Shown one piece after another: positions 30,193-40,564 of a DNA stretch of 64,000 bases; positions within the stretch are counted from its first letter, which is position 1; the number at the start of each line of letters is the position of its first letter. The DNA comes from Microbacterium paraoxydans (lineage in GTDB: Bacteria > Actinomycetota > Actinomycetes > Actinomycetales > Microbacteriaceae). The position numbers and the translations under genes were made by a program. The stretch lies in the NCBI RefSeq assembly GCF_900105335.1, contig NZ_LT629770.1, positions 1,488,001 through 1,552,000 on the forward strand, written 5' to 3'. A model generated the notes under the pieces. The model was not told where the DNA came from and made no database searches. It saw only the letters and a list, made by a program, of their open reading frames with translations.

Positions 30193-30837
30193 TCAGAACA
30201 GGAGGATCTGGGTGGTGGTGGCGCTGGGGAACCCGCCGATGGACACGCCCACGTGATACGAGGAGCCACCGCCGGGGGCGCGCTGCCGGTTCTCCTGCGC
30301 GCAGGTCTCGACGCTGGATCGGGTGCGATCCCAGACGACCGGCTCCTTGCTCACCACGGTGGACCCGGCGGTGAGCGTGGCGATCATGCTGCTCGGGTTC
30401 TCCTGGCAGTCGGTCGAACGCCACCACACGTCCGAGCCGCTGGAGACCGTGAAGACCTGGGTCGTGGAGCCCACGTCGATCGTGCAGTCCCTGGTGCCCT
30501 TGTTGGTCAGCGAGATGGAGAGCTTCGGCGTCGCGCCGTCGGTGTACGACTCCGCATCCGTCACGGCCTTCACCTCGACGTCCTTCGCCTCGCACGCGAC
30601 GACAGCCGGAGTGGCGTCGGCGGACGGCGAGGGGGCCGGGGAGGCAGAACCGGTCGGCGTTGGTCCGGGAGAGGCGGAGGAGGTCGGTGCGGGTGCCGGC
30701 TCCTGCGCGCCCGTGGACGCCCACGGCCGGGCGATGAGGAGCCAGACGGACGCGCCGACGATCGCGAGGATGAGGATCAGCCCGAGCAGCACCGCCAGCC
30801 GCCGACGACGGTACACGGCGGCGGAGTGACGGGGCAT
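30193..30837 (-). CDS. Membrane-anchored extracytoplasmic protein with Pro/Ser/Thr-rich linker
   Basis: 214 residues. The positively charged start (YRRRR) is followed by one hydrophobic helix (about 14-36, LAVLLGLILILAIVGASVWLLI), then a Pro/Ser/Thr/Ala-rich linker (about 40-78) and a beta-rich outer domain with four cysteines (VACEAK, RDCTID, TDCQEN, ETCAQE) that could form two disulfides. The ordered KLSISLTNKGTRDC pattern resembles Ig-like or DUF4232-type cell-surface domains. No enzyme motif is visible. TAACCT ends 6 nt before the ATG, so the transcript may be leaderless. Function is unknown. Confidence 0.7.
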   Translation of the reverse strand: MPRHSAAVYRRRRLAVLLGLILILAIVGASVWLLIARPWASTGAQEPAPAPTSSASPGPTPTGSASPAPSPSADATPAVVACEAKDVEVKAVTDAESYTDGATPKLSISLTNKGTRDCTIDVGSTTQVFTVSSGSDVWWRSTDCQENPSSMIATLTAGSTVVSKEPVVWDRTRSSVETCAQENRQRAPGGGSSYHVGVSIGGFPSATTTQILLF

Positions 30838-30898
30838 GCCTCCAGGTTAAGCGATCCCCCTCCGCGAGCCTGGGATGCGCGAGGCGGTGGTCCGGGGC

Positions 30899-31399
30899 TC
30901 AGAGCACCTTGAGCATGCGGGTGTTGCCGAGCGTATTCGGCTTCACGTGCGCGAGGTCGAGGAACTCCTCGACGCCGGCGTCTCCGCTGCGCAGGAGCTG
31001 CGAGTACACGTCCGGATCGACGACCTGCTCCCCGATCGGGGTGAAGCCGCGACGCCCGAAGAAGTCGACCTCGAACGTGAGGCAGAACAGGCGGGTGAGC
31101 CCGAGCGACCGCGCGTTCTCCTCGAGCCGCTCGACGATGGCCCGCCCGACGCCGTGGTGCAGCCAGTCCTCGCGGACGAGCAGGGTGCGCACCTCACCGA
31201 GGTCCTCCCAGATCACGTGCAGGGCGCCGCAGCCGATCAGCTCGCCGCCGGCCTCGGCCACGACGAACTCCTGCACGGCGCCGTACAGCACGGCGAGGTC
31301 CTTGCCGAGCAGGATGCGCTGCTCCACCATCGGCTGGAGCAGGTTCCGGATGCTGACGATGTCGGCGCTGCGGGCCGGCCGGACGATGTACGCGCTCAC
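30899..31399 (-). CDS. argA: GNAT amino-acid N-acetyltransferase (short ArgA type)
   Basis: 166 residues, a single GNAT domain. Motif A is visible in VRTLLVREDWLHHGVGRAIVERLEENA, and the segments YGAVQEFVVAE, GCGALHVIWEDLGEVRTL and LTFEVDFFGRRGFTPI match the short single-domain ArgA of mycobacteria (Rv2747 type). The predicted reaction is acetyl-CoA plus L-glutamate (or glutamine) to the N-acetyl form, the first step of arginine synthesis. The start is a GTG; TAGGCT ends 6 nt upstream, so it is probably leaderless. No other arg gene lies in the window. Confidence 0.82.
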   Translation of the reverse strand: MSAYIVRPARSADIVSIRNLLQPMVEQRILLGKDLAVLYGAVQEFVVAEAGGELIGCGALHVIWEDLGEVRTLLVREDWLHHGVGRAIVERLEENARSLGLTRLFCLTFEVDFFGRRGFTPIGEQVVDPDVYSQLLRSGDAGVEEFLDLAHVKPNTLGNTRMLKVL

Positions 31400-31442
31400 C
31401 CGACCAGCCTAGGACCCGCCCCTCCCGACGACTCCCAGACGC

Positions 31443-31526
31443 GGCACAGCTTCGGAGATCCCGGCCGACACCCCGGCGCCAGGGAGCCTCGCCCCGCGTG
31501 TCGTCTCTCATCTCCGAAGTTGTGCC
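31443..31526. repeat. 84-bp long inverted repeat beside clpC
   Basis: The arms GGCACAGCTTCGGAGAT (31443-31459) and ATCTCCGAAGTTGTGCC (31510-31526) are complementary at 16 of 17 positions with a 50-bp GC-rich middle. No gene lies within. It could be a palindromic interspersed element; only one copy was found in the window. Confidence 0.6.
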
Positions 31527-31551
31527 CACGAGGGCGGCGGAGCGGAGACGA

Positions 31552-31585
31552 CGAAGGGGCGGATGCTGTCGCATCCGCCCCTTCG
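31552..31585 (-). terminator. clpC terminator
   Basis: A perfect 15-bp stem, CGAAGGGGCGGATGC (31552-31566) with GCATCCGCCCCTTCG (31571-31585), and a TGTC loop, 17 bp past the clpC stop. Confidence 0.85.
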
Positions 31586-31602
31586 GGTGATCGTGTCGAG
31601 GA

Positions 31603-34134
<2,532 letters not shown>

Positions 34135-34146
34135 GTTGACTCCTTA

Positions 34147-34161
34147 TTCGCACGGGGCGAA
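34147..34161. promoter_or_regulatory. Possible ClgR box upstream of clpC
   Basis: The dyad TTCGCACGGGGCGAA has the CGC-N5-GCG core of ClgR sites known upstream of clp genes in actinobacteria; the central bases deviate from consensus. It ends 13 bp from the clpC ATG, closer than usual. An AAGCGCTT palindrome lies at 34170-34177. Confidence 0.35.
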
Positions 34162-34242
34162 GACGCATGAAGCGCTTGTACATCGAGAGTAACGACCAGA
34201 AATGGCGGGTATGCCCGTGTTCGCCGTGGGCATAGCGAGGCC

Positions 34243-34290
34243 TTGACGGGTTTATCGACAGTCGTTATGTTAACGAAAGTCGATAAACCC
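34243..34290 (+). promoter_or_regulatory. Promoter and palindromic operator of the DUF2975/XRE operon
   Basis: TTGACG (34243-34248) and TATGTT (34266-34271) are 17 bp apart. A 12-bp inverted repeat, GGGTTTATCGAC (34248-34259) and GTCGATAAACCC (34279-34290), brackets the -10. An inner CGTT-AACG dyad adds symmetry. The operon's XRE protein is the obvious candidate to bind it. Confidence 0.7.
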
Positions 34291-34309
34291 CGACTCTCAG
34301 GAGGAGCTC

Positions 34310-34933
34310 ATGCTCGCCACGGAAAGACGCCCTTCGCTCGCCGACGGCATCGCGCTCGGGCTCATCGCCACCGGCGCCGTCAGCGTCGGGATCGGCGCCA
34401 TCGTCGCCGTCGCCCAGGCCGCCGGTGCGCTGTTCTCTCCCTCGCCCACGGTCGCGATGCCGGTGCACGACGTCGACCTCTCCGCCCTCGACGGCGTGGC
34501 GGGGATCGAGGGCGCCGCCGTCGACTCCGCCCTCGTCACCCTCACCGCGCCGCCCACCGGCGCTCGCTGGCTGCTGCTGCTGGAGACGGCGCTCCCCGCG
34601 CTCGCCACGGTCGCGCTGTGCGCCGTGGTCTGGTGGCTGGGCGTGTCCCTCATCCGCTCCCGGCCGTTCCGCGCCTCCCTCGGGTGGATGTTCGCCGTCG
34701 CCGCCTGCCTGCTGATGGCGGGCACGCTGTTCGGGCAGCTCGCCGGTGGCATCGGCCGGGCCGAGATCGTGAAGGATCTGGCCGCGACCGACCCCGCGGT
34801 CGAGGACGTGCTGTGGACGCTGCTCGTGCAGTTCGACCTCGCACCGGTCGGGTGGGCCTTCGCGTTGGCCCTCGTGGCGGGCGTGTTCACGATCGGCCGC
34901 CGCCTGCAGCGTGACACGGAGGGGCTGGTCTGA
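34310..34933 (+). CDS. DUF2975-like integral membrane protein, copy 1
   Basis: 207 residues with four hydrophobic helices (about 13-40, 84-106, 122-146, 180-198) and a loop after the first helix that should face outside. The last residues, RRLQRDTEGLV, match the ends of the next two proteins (ETEGLV), so the three are paralogues. DUF2975 proteins are typically paired with a small XRE regulator, as here. AGGAGG precedes the ATG. The stop overlaps the start of copy 2 (TGATG). Molecular function is unknown. Confidence 0.72.
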   Translation: MLATERRPSLADGIALGLIATGAVSVGIGAIVAVAQAAGALFSPSPTVAMPVHDVDLSALDGVAGIEGAAVDSALVTLTAPPTGARWLLLLETALPALATVALCAVVWWLGVSLIRSRPFRASLGWMFAVAACLLMAGTLFGQLAGGIGRAEIVKDLAATDPAVEDVLWTLLVQFDLAPVGWAFALALVAGVFTIGRRLQRDTEGLV

Positions 34934-35565
34934 TGGCCGCCACCACCACCCGCTCCGAGCGGGCCGACGCGATCACCGTCATCCTCTATGCGGCGGCGGC
35001 GCTCGTGACCGTCGGCATCGCGACGGTGCTCCGCGTGGGCAGCACCTTCCGCGACGACGGGATCGCGTGGTCGCTCCCCATCGACGAGCAGCCGATCTCG
35101 GCGACCACCGACTCCGGGCAGATCTCGATCGAGGGCATCGCGCAGGAGGCGATGGTCTTCGCGACGGGGGTGAACGGCGTGTCGATCGCCGCCATCGTCG
35201 CTGCCATCGCGCTGTGGGCTCTGGCCGCCGTCGCCGTCATCGGCGCGGTCACGCTCGTCGCCTGGAACTTCCTCCGCGGACGGTTCTTCGTGGCGGGCAA
35301 TGCGCGCGCCTTCGACGTGATCGGCTGGACACTGGTGCTCGCGCCGATGGCGATCGTGATGCTCGAGACGATGGGACGCAACGGCGTGACCGCGGCGCTC
35401 GGCCTCGGCGACGGGGAACCCGTGCACCCGATCGAGTTCTGGGCGATCGCGCCGATCTTCGCCACCGGGGTCACCGTCGGCCTCATCGCCGTCGCCTTCC
35501 GTCGCGGCATCCGGCTGCAACAGGAGAAGGTCGTGCTGGAGAAGGAGACGGAGGGACTGGTCTGA
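34933..35565 (+). CDS. DUF2975-like integral membrane protein, copy 2
   Basis: 210 residues, four hydrophobic helices (about 10-32, 78-105, 127-145, 163-185), C-terminus FRRGIRLQQEKVVLEKETEGLV, the pattern by which DUF2975 proteins usually end. It starts at the ATG overlapping the copy 1 stop (TGATG) and is itself followed by the same overlap into copy 3. It is clearly related to its neighbours at the C-terminus but diverged elsewhere, so the set is not a recent duplication. Confidence 0.72.
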   Translation: MAATTTRSERADAITVILYAAAALVTVGIATVLRVGSTFRDDGIAWSLPIDEQPISATTDSGQISIEGIAQEAMVFATGVNGVSIAAIVAAIALWALAAVAVIGAVTLVAWNFLRGRFFVAGNARAFDVIGWTLVLAPMAIVMLETMGRNGVTAALGLGDGEPVHPIEFWAIAPIFATGVTVGLIAVAFRRGIRLQQEKVVLEKETEGLV

Positions 35566-36317
35566 TGATCTCGTTCGGTTCGGAGGCCGTCTGGCCGTCT
35601 CTGCTCAACATCGGGATCGCGCTCGCGGTCTGTGCGGCCGTCGTCGCCCTCGTCGTCTGGAACAGCCGCCGCCGTGGCAGCCGCACAGTCGCCCTCGACG
35701 CGGCGCTCACGTTGTCCGGGTGGTGGATCACGCTCTCCGCGCTGGGGGCGGTGTCGTTCATCATCAAGGCGTTCGCGGTGGACTGGGCGGAGCTGCACGG
35801 CCGGACGATCGTCTTCCTCGACTGGCCCTCGAACCTCCCGTGCTCGGAGTACGGCGACAGCACGACGACCATGCTCACCTGCAGCGGCACGGAGCTGTCG
35901 GACTTCACGGTGGGCAACGCCTCGCTCGGGCTGCGCCTCCTCGCCGCGGCCGCGCAGCTCAGCACCCTCGCGCTCACGACGATCCCCGCGGTGATCCTCG
36001 CACTCATCTGCTTCCACACCCTCCGCGGCCGCGCGTTCTCCCGCACGGTGACCCGCGCCCTCGTCGGGGGTGCGATCGCGTTCGCGGTGCTGGGCGTACT
36101 CTCCGATCTCCTGAGCGGCATCGCCGCCACCATCGGGCTGCGGGAGGCCCTGCCGGCGGACAGCACCTGGTACCCGCACACCTACTGGCTCACCGTCACG
36201 CCGCTGCCGTTCGCCGCGGCGCTCGGCCTCCTCGCCCTCGCCGCGGTCTTCCGTCAGGGCATGCGCGTGGAGCAGGAGCGGGCCGCCCTGGAGCGCGAGA
36301 CGGAGGGGCTGGTGTGA
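35565..36317 (+). CDS. DUF2975-like integral membrane protein, copy 3 (larger loop)
   Basis: 250 residues from the ATG at 35565, which overlaps the copy 2 stop (TGATG). Four to five hydrophobic segments are present (about 10-30, 47-66, 126-150, 163-188, 208-228). A longer extracytoplasmic loop carries two cysteines (LPCSEYGD, LTCSGTE), absent from the other copies, and could form a disulfide. It ends FRQGMRVEQERAALERETEGLV like its neighbours. The stop overlaps the GTG start of the XRE gene. A sensor role is conceivable but not shown. Confidence 0.68.
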   Translation: MISFGSEAVWPSLLNIGIALAVCAAVVALVVWNSRRRGSRTVALDAALTLSGWWITLSALGAVSFIIKAFAVDWAELHGRTIVFLDWPSNLPCSEYGDSTTTMLTCSGTELSDFTVGNASLGLRLLAAAAQLSTLALTTIPAVILALICFHTLRGRAFSRTVTRALVGGAIAFAVLGVLSDLLSGIAATIGLREALPADSTWYPHTYWLTVTPLPFAAALGLLALAAVFRQGMRVEQERAALERETEGLV

Positions 36318-36550
36318 GCCCGGCGGAGAGCGACGACGAGTTCACGGGCATCCACTGCCGTCTGGACGAGCTGCTGGCCGCCCGCGGGATGACGCTGACG
36401 GAGCTGAGCGCCGCCGTCGGCGTCAGCATCGTGAACCTGTCCGTGCTGAAGAACGACCGCGCCCGCGCGATCCGCTACTCCACGCTGCGGGCCATCTGCG
36501 AGGCGCTCGACTGCGAGGTCGGCGACCTCCTCGTCCTCGCTGATCGCTGA
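36314..36550 (+). CDS. XRE-family helix-turn-helix regulator of the DUF2975 operon
   Basis: 78 residues from the GTG at 36314, overlapping the upstream stop by 4 bp. It is almost only a Cro/C1-type domain: LDELLAARGMTLTELSAAVGVSIVNLSVLKN then LRAICEALDCEVGDLLVL, the short form (YozG-like) that accompanies DUF2975 proteins in many Gram-positives. As last gene of the operon it is probably translationally coupled, and it likely binds the palindrome at 34248-34290. Confidence 0.82.
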   Translation: MSPAESDDEFTGIHCRLDELLAARGMTLTELSAAVGVSIVNLSVLKNDRARAIRYSTLRAICEALDCEVGDLLVLADR

Positions 36551-36557
36551 CCCCTGT

Positions 36558-36634
36558 CGACCCACCCCCTTCCGCGCGCCCCGGCCTCTTACGGACGCAC
36601 GCAGGGGGCCGGAGCGCACGAAAGGGGGTGACTC
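36558..36634. repeat. Nested palindromic repeat, family 2 copy 2 (about 77 bp)
   Basis: The outer arms CGACCCACCCCCTT and AAGGGGGTGACTCG enclose CCGGCC and GGCCGG arms. It begins 8 bp after the XRE stop. It shares arms and length with 20661-20737 and 38697-38774. Confidence 0.75.
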
Positions 36635-36712
36635 GGCGGGAGGGCGAGCACGGTCGCGCACGGGAATGCAAGCCCCTTCTATGAGTCGGCTGTGAGTGGG
36701 TACCGTCGTCTC

Positions 36713-37054
36713 ATGATCAGCACCCGCATCCCCTCGCGTCGCGGCCTCCGCCTCCTGGCGATCGTCCCGGCCGCTGCCCTCGCCTTCTCCCTCGCCGCCT
36801 GCGCGGGAGAGAGCCGCCCCTCGGTCGACGAGGTCGCCGACGGCATCCAGAAGGTCTTCGAGGGCACCCCGCAGGAGGAGGCCATGACCGACGACGCCGC
36901 CACCTGCCTGGCTGAAGCCCTGGTCGACTCCGACCTCAGCGACGAGACGCTCGGCTACATCGCCGACGGCGAGGACAAGCAGCGGGACGAGGCCGACAAG
37001 GCCCTCACGACCCAGATCATCCAGGACAACCTCCAGGACTGCGTCACGCCCTGA
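36713..37054 (+). CDS. Small secreted lipoprotein
   Basis: 113 residues from the ATG at 36713. A signal peptide (RRGLRLLAIVPAAALAFSLAAC) ends in a lipobox with the acylated cysteine at about residue 30. The mature part is short, acidic and helical, with two cysteines (ATCLAEAL, QDCVTP) and no known domain. A GTG seven codons upstream is possible, but TACCGT (36701-36706) ends exactly 6 nt before this ATG, which favours leaderless initiation here. It is followed by a good terminator and is monocistronic. Function is unknown. Confidence 0.72.
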   Translation: MISTRIPSRRGLRLLAIVPAAALAFSLAACAGESRPSVDEVADGIQKVFEGTPQEEAMTDDAATCLAEALVDSDLSDETLGYIADGEDKQRDEADKALTTQIIQDNLQDCVTP

Positions 37055-37068
37055 GGGCGGCACGCAGC

Positions 37069-37105
37069 GAAGGGTGACGGCCTGGGAGGGCGGCCGTCAT
37101 CCTTC
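37069..37105 (+). terminator. Terminator after the lipoprotein gene
   Basis: The arms GAAGGGTGACGGCC (37069-37082) and GGCCGTCATCCTTC (37092-37105) pair at 13 of 14 positions around a 9-nt loop, 14 bp past the stop. Confidence 0.75.
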
Positions 37106-37196
37106 GTCACATCCGCCCAGGGAATTCTCAGGCTCTCCTAGCGTTGAGCCTCATGGCGTGCACCCGGCGCGCCGCGATTCTGGAGTCCCCACCTCA

Positions 37197-38618
37197 ATGA
37201 GCACCACCGCACGCGCCCAGAAGGCGCCAGACACCCGCGGGCCGGTCCGGAAGCTGCTGACCTCGTTCGGCTTCCAGATCATCGCCGCCCTCGTCCTCGG
37301 CATCGCCGCCGGTCTGATCGGCCGCCAGCTCGGCGCCACGGCCGAGAATCCGACCGCCCTGTCGGCCACCCTCGACACGATCGGCAGCTCGTACGTCACG
37401 CTGCTCCGCGCGGCTGTCGTCCCGCTGATCTTCACCGCGATCGTCGCGAGCATCTCGAACCTCCGTCGCGTGCAGAACGCCGCCCGCCTCGCCGGGCAGA
37501 CGATCCTCTGGTTCGCGATCACCGCCTTCATCGCGGTCATCATCGGCATCGTCCTCGGCCTCGTGATCCAGCCGGGCAGCCGCGCCGGCGAGGGCCTGGA
37601 GCCGGGCGAGCCGTACACCGTCGGCACCTGGTGGAACTTCCTCCTCGGCCTCATCCCGCAGAACTTCCTCGGGCTGACCGTCAGCACCTCCCCCGGAGCC
37701 ACCGAGGGCGCGTTCACCTCGAGCGTCGGCTTCAACATCCTGCAGGTCATCGTGGTCGCGGCCGTCGTCGGCATCGCGGCACTCAAGGCCGGCAAGAAGG
37801 CGGAGCCGTTCCTCGTCTTCACCGAGTCCCTGCTCAAGGTCATCCAGCGCGTGCTGTGGTGGATCATCCGCATCGCCCCGCTCGGCACGTTCGGCCTCAT
37901 CGGCTCCGCCGTCATCAAGTACGGCTGGGAGAAGCTGGCGTCGCTCGGCTGGTTCGCGGCCGCGGTCTACATCGGCCTCGCGCTCGTGCTGTTCGTCGTG
38001 TACCCGATCCTGGTGCGCACGCACGGCCTCTCCATCAAGCAGTACTTCTCGGGTGTGTGGCCGGCGGTGCAGCTCGCCTTCGTGAGCCGCTCCTCCATCG
38101 GCACGCTCCCCCTCACGGAGCGCGTGACCGAGCGCAACCTCGGTGTGCCCCGCTCCTACGCCTCGTTCGCCGTGCCGCTGGGCGCGACGACGAAGATGGA
38201 CGGCTGCGCAGCGATCTACCCGGCCATCGCCGCGATCTTCGTCGCGCAGTTCTTCGGCATCGAGCTGAACTTCGTGCAGTACCTGCTGATCGTGATCGTC
38301 TCGGTCGTCGGTTCCGCCGCCACCGCGGGCACCACGGGCGCGGTCGTCATGCTCACGCTGACGCTGTCCACCCTGGGGCTCCCGCTCGAGGGCGTCGGTC
38401 TGCTGCTCGCGATCGACCCGATCCTCGACATGGGCCGCACGGCCGTGAACGTCGCCGGTCAGGCGCTCGTCCCCGCGATCGTCGCGAAGCGTGAAGGCAT
38501 CCTGAACGAGGAGCTCTACAACGCACCTCGCGAGGGCCTGCCCTTCGCCGACGACTCCGGCGACGACACCCCCGAGGCCGACGCCGCCTCCACCCCGGAG
38601 CCCGCCGGGGCACGCTGA
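37197..38618 (+). CDS. Dicarboxylate/amino acid:cation symporter (DAACS, DctA/GltP family)
   Basis: 473 residues from the ATG at 37197 (GGAG about 11 nt upstream); the open frame extends to 37074 but that runs through the preceding terminator. The family core is present: the first re-entrant loop SRSSIGTLPLTERVTERNLGV, then FAVPLGATTKMDGCAAIYPAIAAIF, then the second loop GTTGAVVMLTLTLSTLGLPLEGVGLLLAIDPILDMGRTAVNVAGQ with the substrate-binding Asp/Asn residues. SRSSIGTLP replaces the more common SSSATLP. Substrates are glutamate, aspartate or C4-dicarboxylates with Na+ or H+. The last 40 residues are charged. It is monocistronic with a strong terminator. Confidence 0.92.
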   Translation: MSTTARAQKAPDTRGPVRKLLTSFGFQIIAALVLGIAAGLIGRQLGATAENPTALSATLDTIGSSYVTLLRAAVVPLIFTAIVASISNLRRVQNAARLAGQTILWFAITAFIAVIIGIVLGLVIQPGSRAGEGLEPGEPYTVGTWWNFLLGLIPQNFLGLTVSTSPGATEGAFTSSVGFNILQVIVVAAVVGIAALKAGKKAEPFLVFTESLLKVIQRVLWWIIRIAPLGTFGLIGSAVIKYGWEKLASLGWFAAAVYIGLALVLFVVYPILVRTHGLSIKQYFSGVWPAVQLAFVSRSSIGTLPLTERVTERNLGVPRSYASFAVPLGATTKMDGCAAIYPAIAAIFVAQFFGIELNFVQYLLIVIVSVVGSAATAGTTGAVVMLTLTLSTLGLPLEGVGLLLAIDPILDMGRTAVNVAGQALVPAIVAKREGILNEELYNAPREGLPFADDSGDDTPEADAASTPEPAGAR

Positions 38619-38631
38619 CCCGGTCTCCTCG

Positions 38632-38671
38632 AGAGCGCCCCACTTCCTTCATCCAGGAGGTGGGGCGCTCT
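38632..38671 (+). terminator. Terminator after the symporter gene
   Basis: A 17-bp stem, AGAGCGCCCCACTTCCT (38632-38648) with AGGAGGTGGGGCGCTCT (38655-38671), one mismatch, 6-nt loop, 13 bp beyond the stop. Confidence 0.82.
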
Positions 38672-38696
38672 GCGTGTCCCCCTTCCCCTCCCCCGC

Positions 38697-38774
38697 CGAC
38701 CCACCCCTTTGCGTGCGTCCCGGCCCTTTACGCACGGGCGGAAAGGGGTGGGTCGACCGGAAGGGGGTGGGTCG
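38697..38774. repeat. Nested palindromic repeat, family 2 copy 3 (about 78 bp)
   Basis: The arm CGACCCACCCCTTTGC meets AAAGGGGTGGGTCG and a second AAGGGGGTGGGTCG, so the right arm is duplicated. It lies between the convergent symporter and antiporter genes. Confidence 0.75.
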
Positions 38775-38788
38775 AGGGGAGGGAGGGG

Positions 38789-40519
38789 TCAGTTGCGGCT
38801 CAGGGGGCGGGTCGCGCCGCGGGTGTCGAGTGCCAGTTCCTCGGCGTCCATCGCGGCCAGCAGCTCCCGCATGACCTCCTCGTCGAGCTCGCCGGCGTCC
38901 CGCTCCGCGACGAGGATCTCCCGCCGCACCTGCAGCCATCCCTTGGTCAGCGCGACGAGGTCGTCGTAGGACGGGCGGGCGACGGTGTCCTCGACCTGCT
39001 GCGCGTCGTCGGTGTCCTTCTCCACCCGGGTCATGCGCTTGGTGAAGGCATCGAACATGCCGAGGTCGACCTCGCCGTGCTTCTGCTCCCACTCCCGGCG
39101 CTTCTCGGCGAGGTACGCCTTGCCGGCCTCGCGGCTCTTGGCCTTGACCATCTCCAGCGCCGCGACGTCCTCCTCGTGCTCCTCGTCCCCCGCGATCTCC
39201 AGACGGCGGATGAGCAGCGGCAGTGTGAGCCCCTGCAGCAGGAGCGTGCCCACCGTGACGATGAAGGCGACGACGACGATGGCGTGCGCGGCCTCGGTGT
39301 CGAGCCCGGCCAGATCCGCGGCGGCCACCGCGATCGCCAGGGTCACCACGCCACGCATACCCGCCCAGGAGATGACGGCGTTGTCCTTCCACGTGAGCTG
39401 AAGGCCCGCCATGCGCTCCCGGACGATCTGCGTCCGCAGCTCATCCGTGCTCTGATCACGCCACCGCCGGGACCGCCGTCGCCGTTCGTCGAACTCCCCG
39501 GATGCGATGCCGCGATCCATGCGGGCGAGCCGGCGACGGTCCTGGAAGTTCGACCACGCGCTGATCGGGTAGATGTAGAGCGGCCGCACGACGAGCACCA
39601 CGAGCAGCACGGCGCCGGAGAGCAGGAGGATGTGCCCCACCGACTCGCTGCCGAGATCGCTGAGCACCCGCGGGAACTGGAGGCCGATGTAGGCGAACAC
39701 GAAGCTCTCCAGCAGCAGGTCGGCCGACAGCCACAGCGGCGCCTCCTGCTGCCGGGTCGTGTAGTCGGTGCGCGGGGCGTTGAAGCCGACGAACAGCCCC
39801 ATGGCCACGACGGCGAGGACGCCGGAGCCGAGCAGGTGCTCCGCGATGTTGTACGCGCCGAACGGGGCGAGCAGACCGAAGGTGCCGATCACCACCGGGT
39901 CGCCGATGCGCATCCGGAGCTGATGCAGGACGATCCCGAAGACGAGCCCGATGCCCACCCCCACACCGACGGCCAGGAGGAACTGCCCGATGCCATCCCA
40001 GATCGACACCGTCGCCCCGGCGAGGATGGCGGCGAACACCCGGTAGAGCGTGAGCGAGGTCGCGTCGTTGATGAGGCTCTCCCCGGACAGCACCGTCATG
40101 ATGCGGCGGGGCAGACCGAGACGACGGCCGATCGCCGCCGCCGACACCGCATCCGGCGGGGCGACGATGGCTCCGAGCAGCAACGCGCCGGGCAGCGTGA
40201 GCGACGGCAGGATCCACCAGGCCACGAGTCCGACGGCGAACGCGGTGAGCAGCACCAGCCAGATCCCGAGACGGCGGATCTGCGGCAGGCTGCGCTTGAA
40301 CCCGACGAAGGACACGTCGAGGGCGGCGGAATACAGCAGCGGAGGCAGCACGAGCCCGAGCAGCAGGTGCCCGTCGATCTCCAGCTCCGGCACGAACGGC
40401 AGGAACGAGGCGGCGAGCGCCACGACGGTCACGAGCAGCGGGGCCGGCCACCCCCGCGACCGCGCGACGGCCGCCACGGCGACAGCTCCGACGAGGACGT
40501 AGAAGATCCCGGCTTCCAT
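38789..40519 (-). CDS. Na+/H+ antiporter, CPA1 (NhaP-type) family
   Basis: 576 residues. About twelve hydrophobic helices fill residues 1-425; the ion-binding motifs are GAIVAPPDAVSAAAIGRRLGLPRRI and LSGESLINDATSLTLYR, as in the NhaP/NHE group. A hydrophilic loop (about 320-365) is rich in Arg/Glu. The cytoplasmic tail of about 135 residues is strongly charged and helical (EHEEDVAALEMVKAKSREAG) and may be regulatory. It exchanges Na+ (or K+) for H+ in the membrane. TACGCT ends 6 nt before the ATG, suggesting a leaderless start. It is monocistronic. Confidence 0.9.
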   Translation of the reverse strand: MEAGIFYVLVGAVAVAAVARSRGWPAPLLVTVVALAASFLPFVPELEIDGHLLLGLVLPPLLYSAALDVSFVGFKRSLPQIRRLGIWLVLLTAFAVGLVAWWILPSLTLPGALLLGAIVAPPDAVSAAAIGRRLGLPRRIMTVLSGESLINDATSLTLYRVFAAILAGATVSIWDGIGQFLLAVGVGVGIGLVFGIVLHQLRMRIGDPVVIGTFGLLAPFGAYNIAEHLLGSGVLAVVAMGLFVGFNAPRTDYTTRQQEAPLWLSADLLLESFVFAYIGLQFPRVLSDLGSESVGHILLLSGAVLLVVLVVRPLYIYPISAWSNFQDRRRLARMDRGIASGEFDERRRRSRRWRDQSTDELRTQIVRERMAGLQLTWKDNAVISWAGMRGVVTLAIAVAAADLAGLDTEAAHAIVVVAFIVTVGTLLLQGLTLPLLIRRLEIAGDEEHEEDVAALEMVKAKSREAGKAYLAEKRREWEQKHGEVDLGMFDAFTKRMTRVEKDTDDAQQVEDTVARPSYDDLVALTKGWLQVRREILVAERDAGELDEEVMRELLAAMDAEELALDTRGATRPLSRN

Positions 40520-40564
40520 GCGGAAAGCGTAGCGGCGTCGTCGGCGCCCCCTGTCCGCCGGGCG

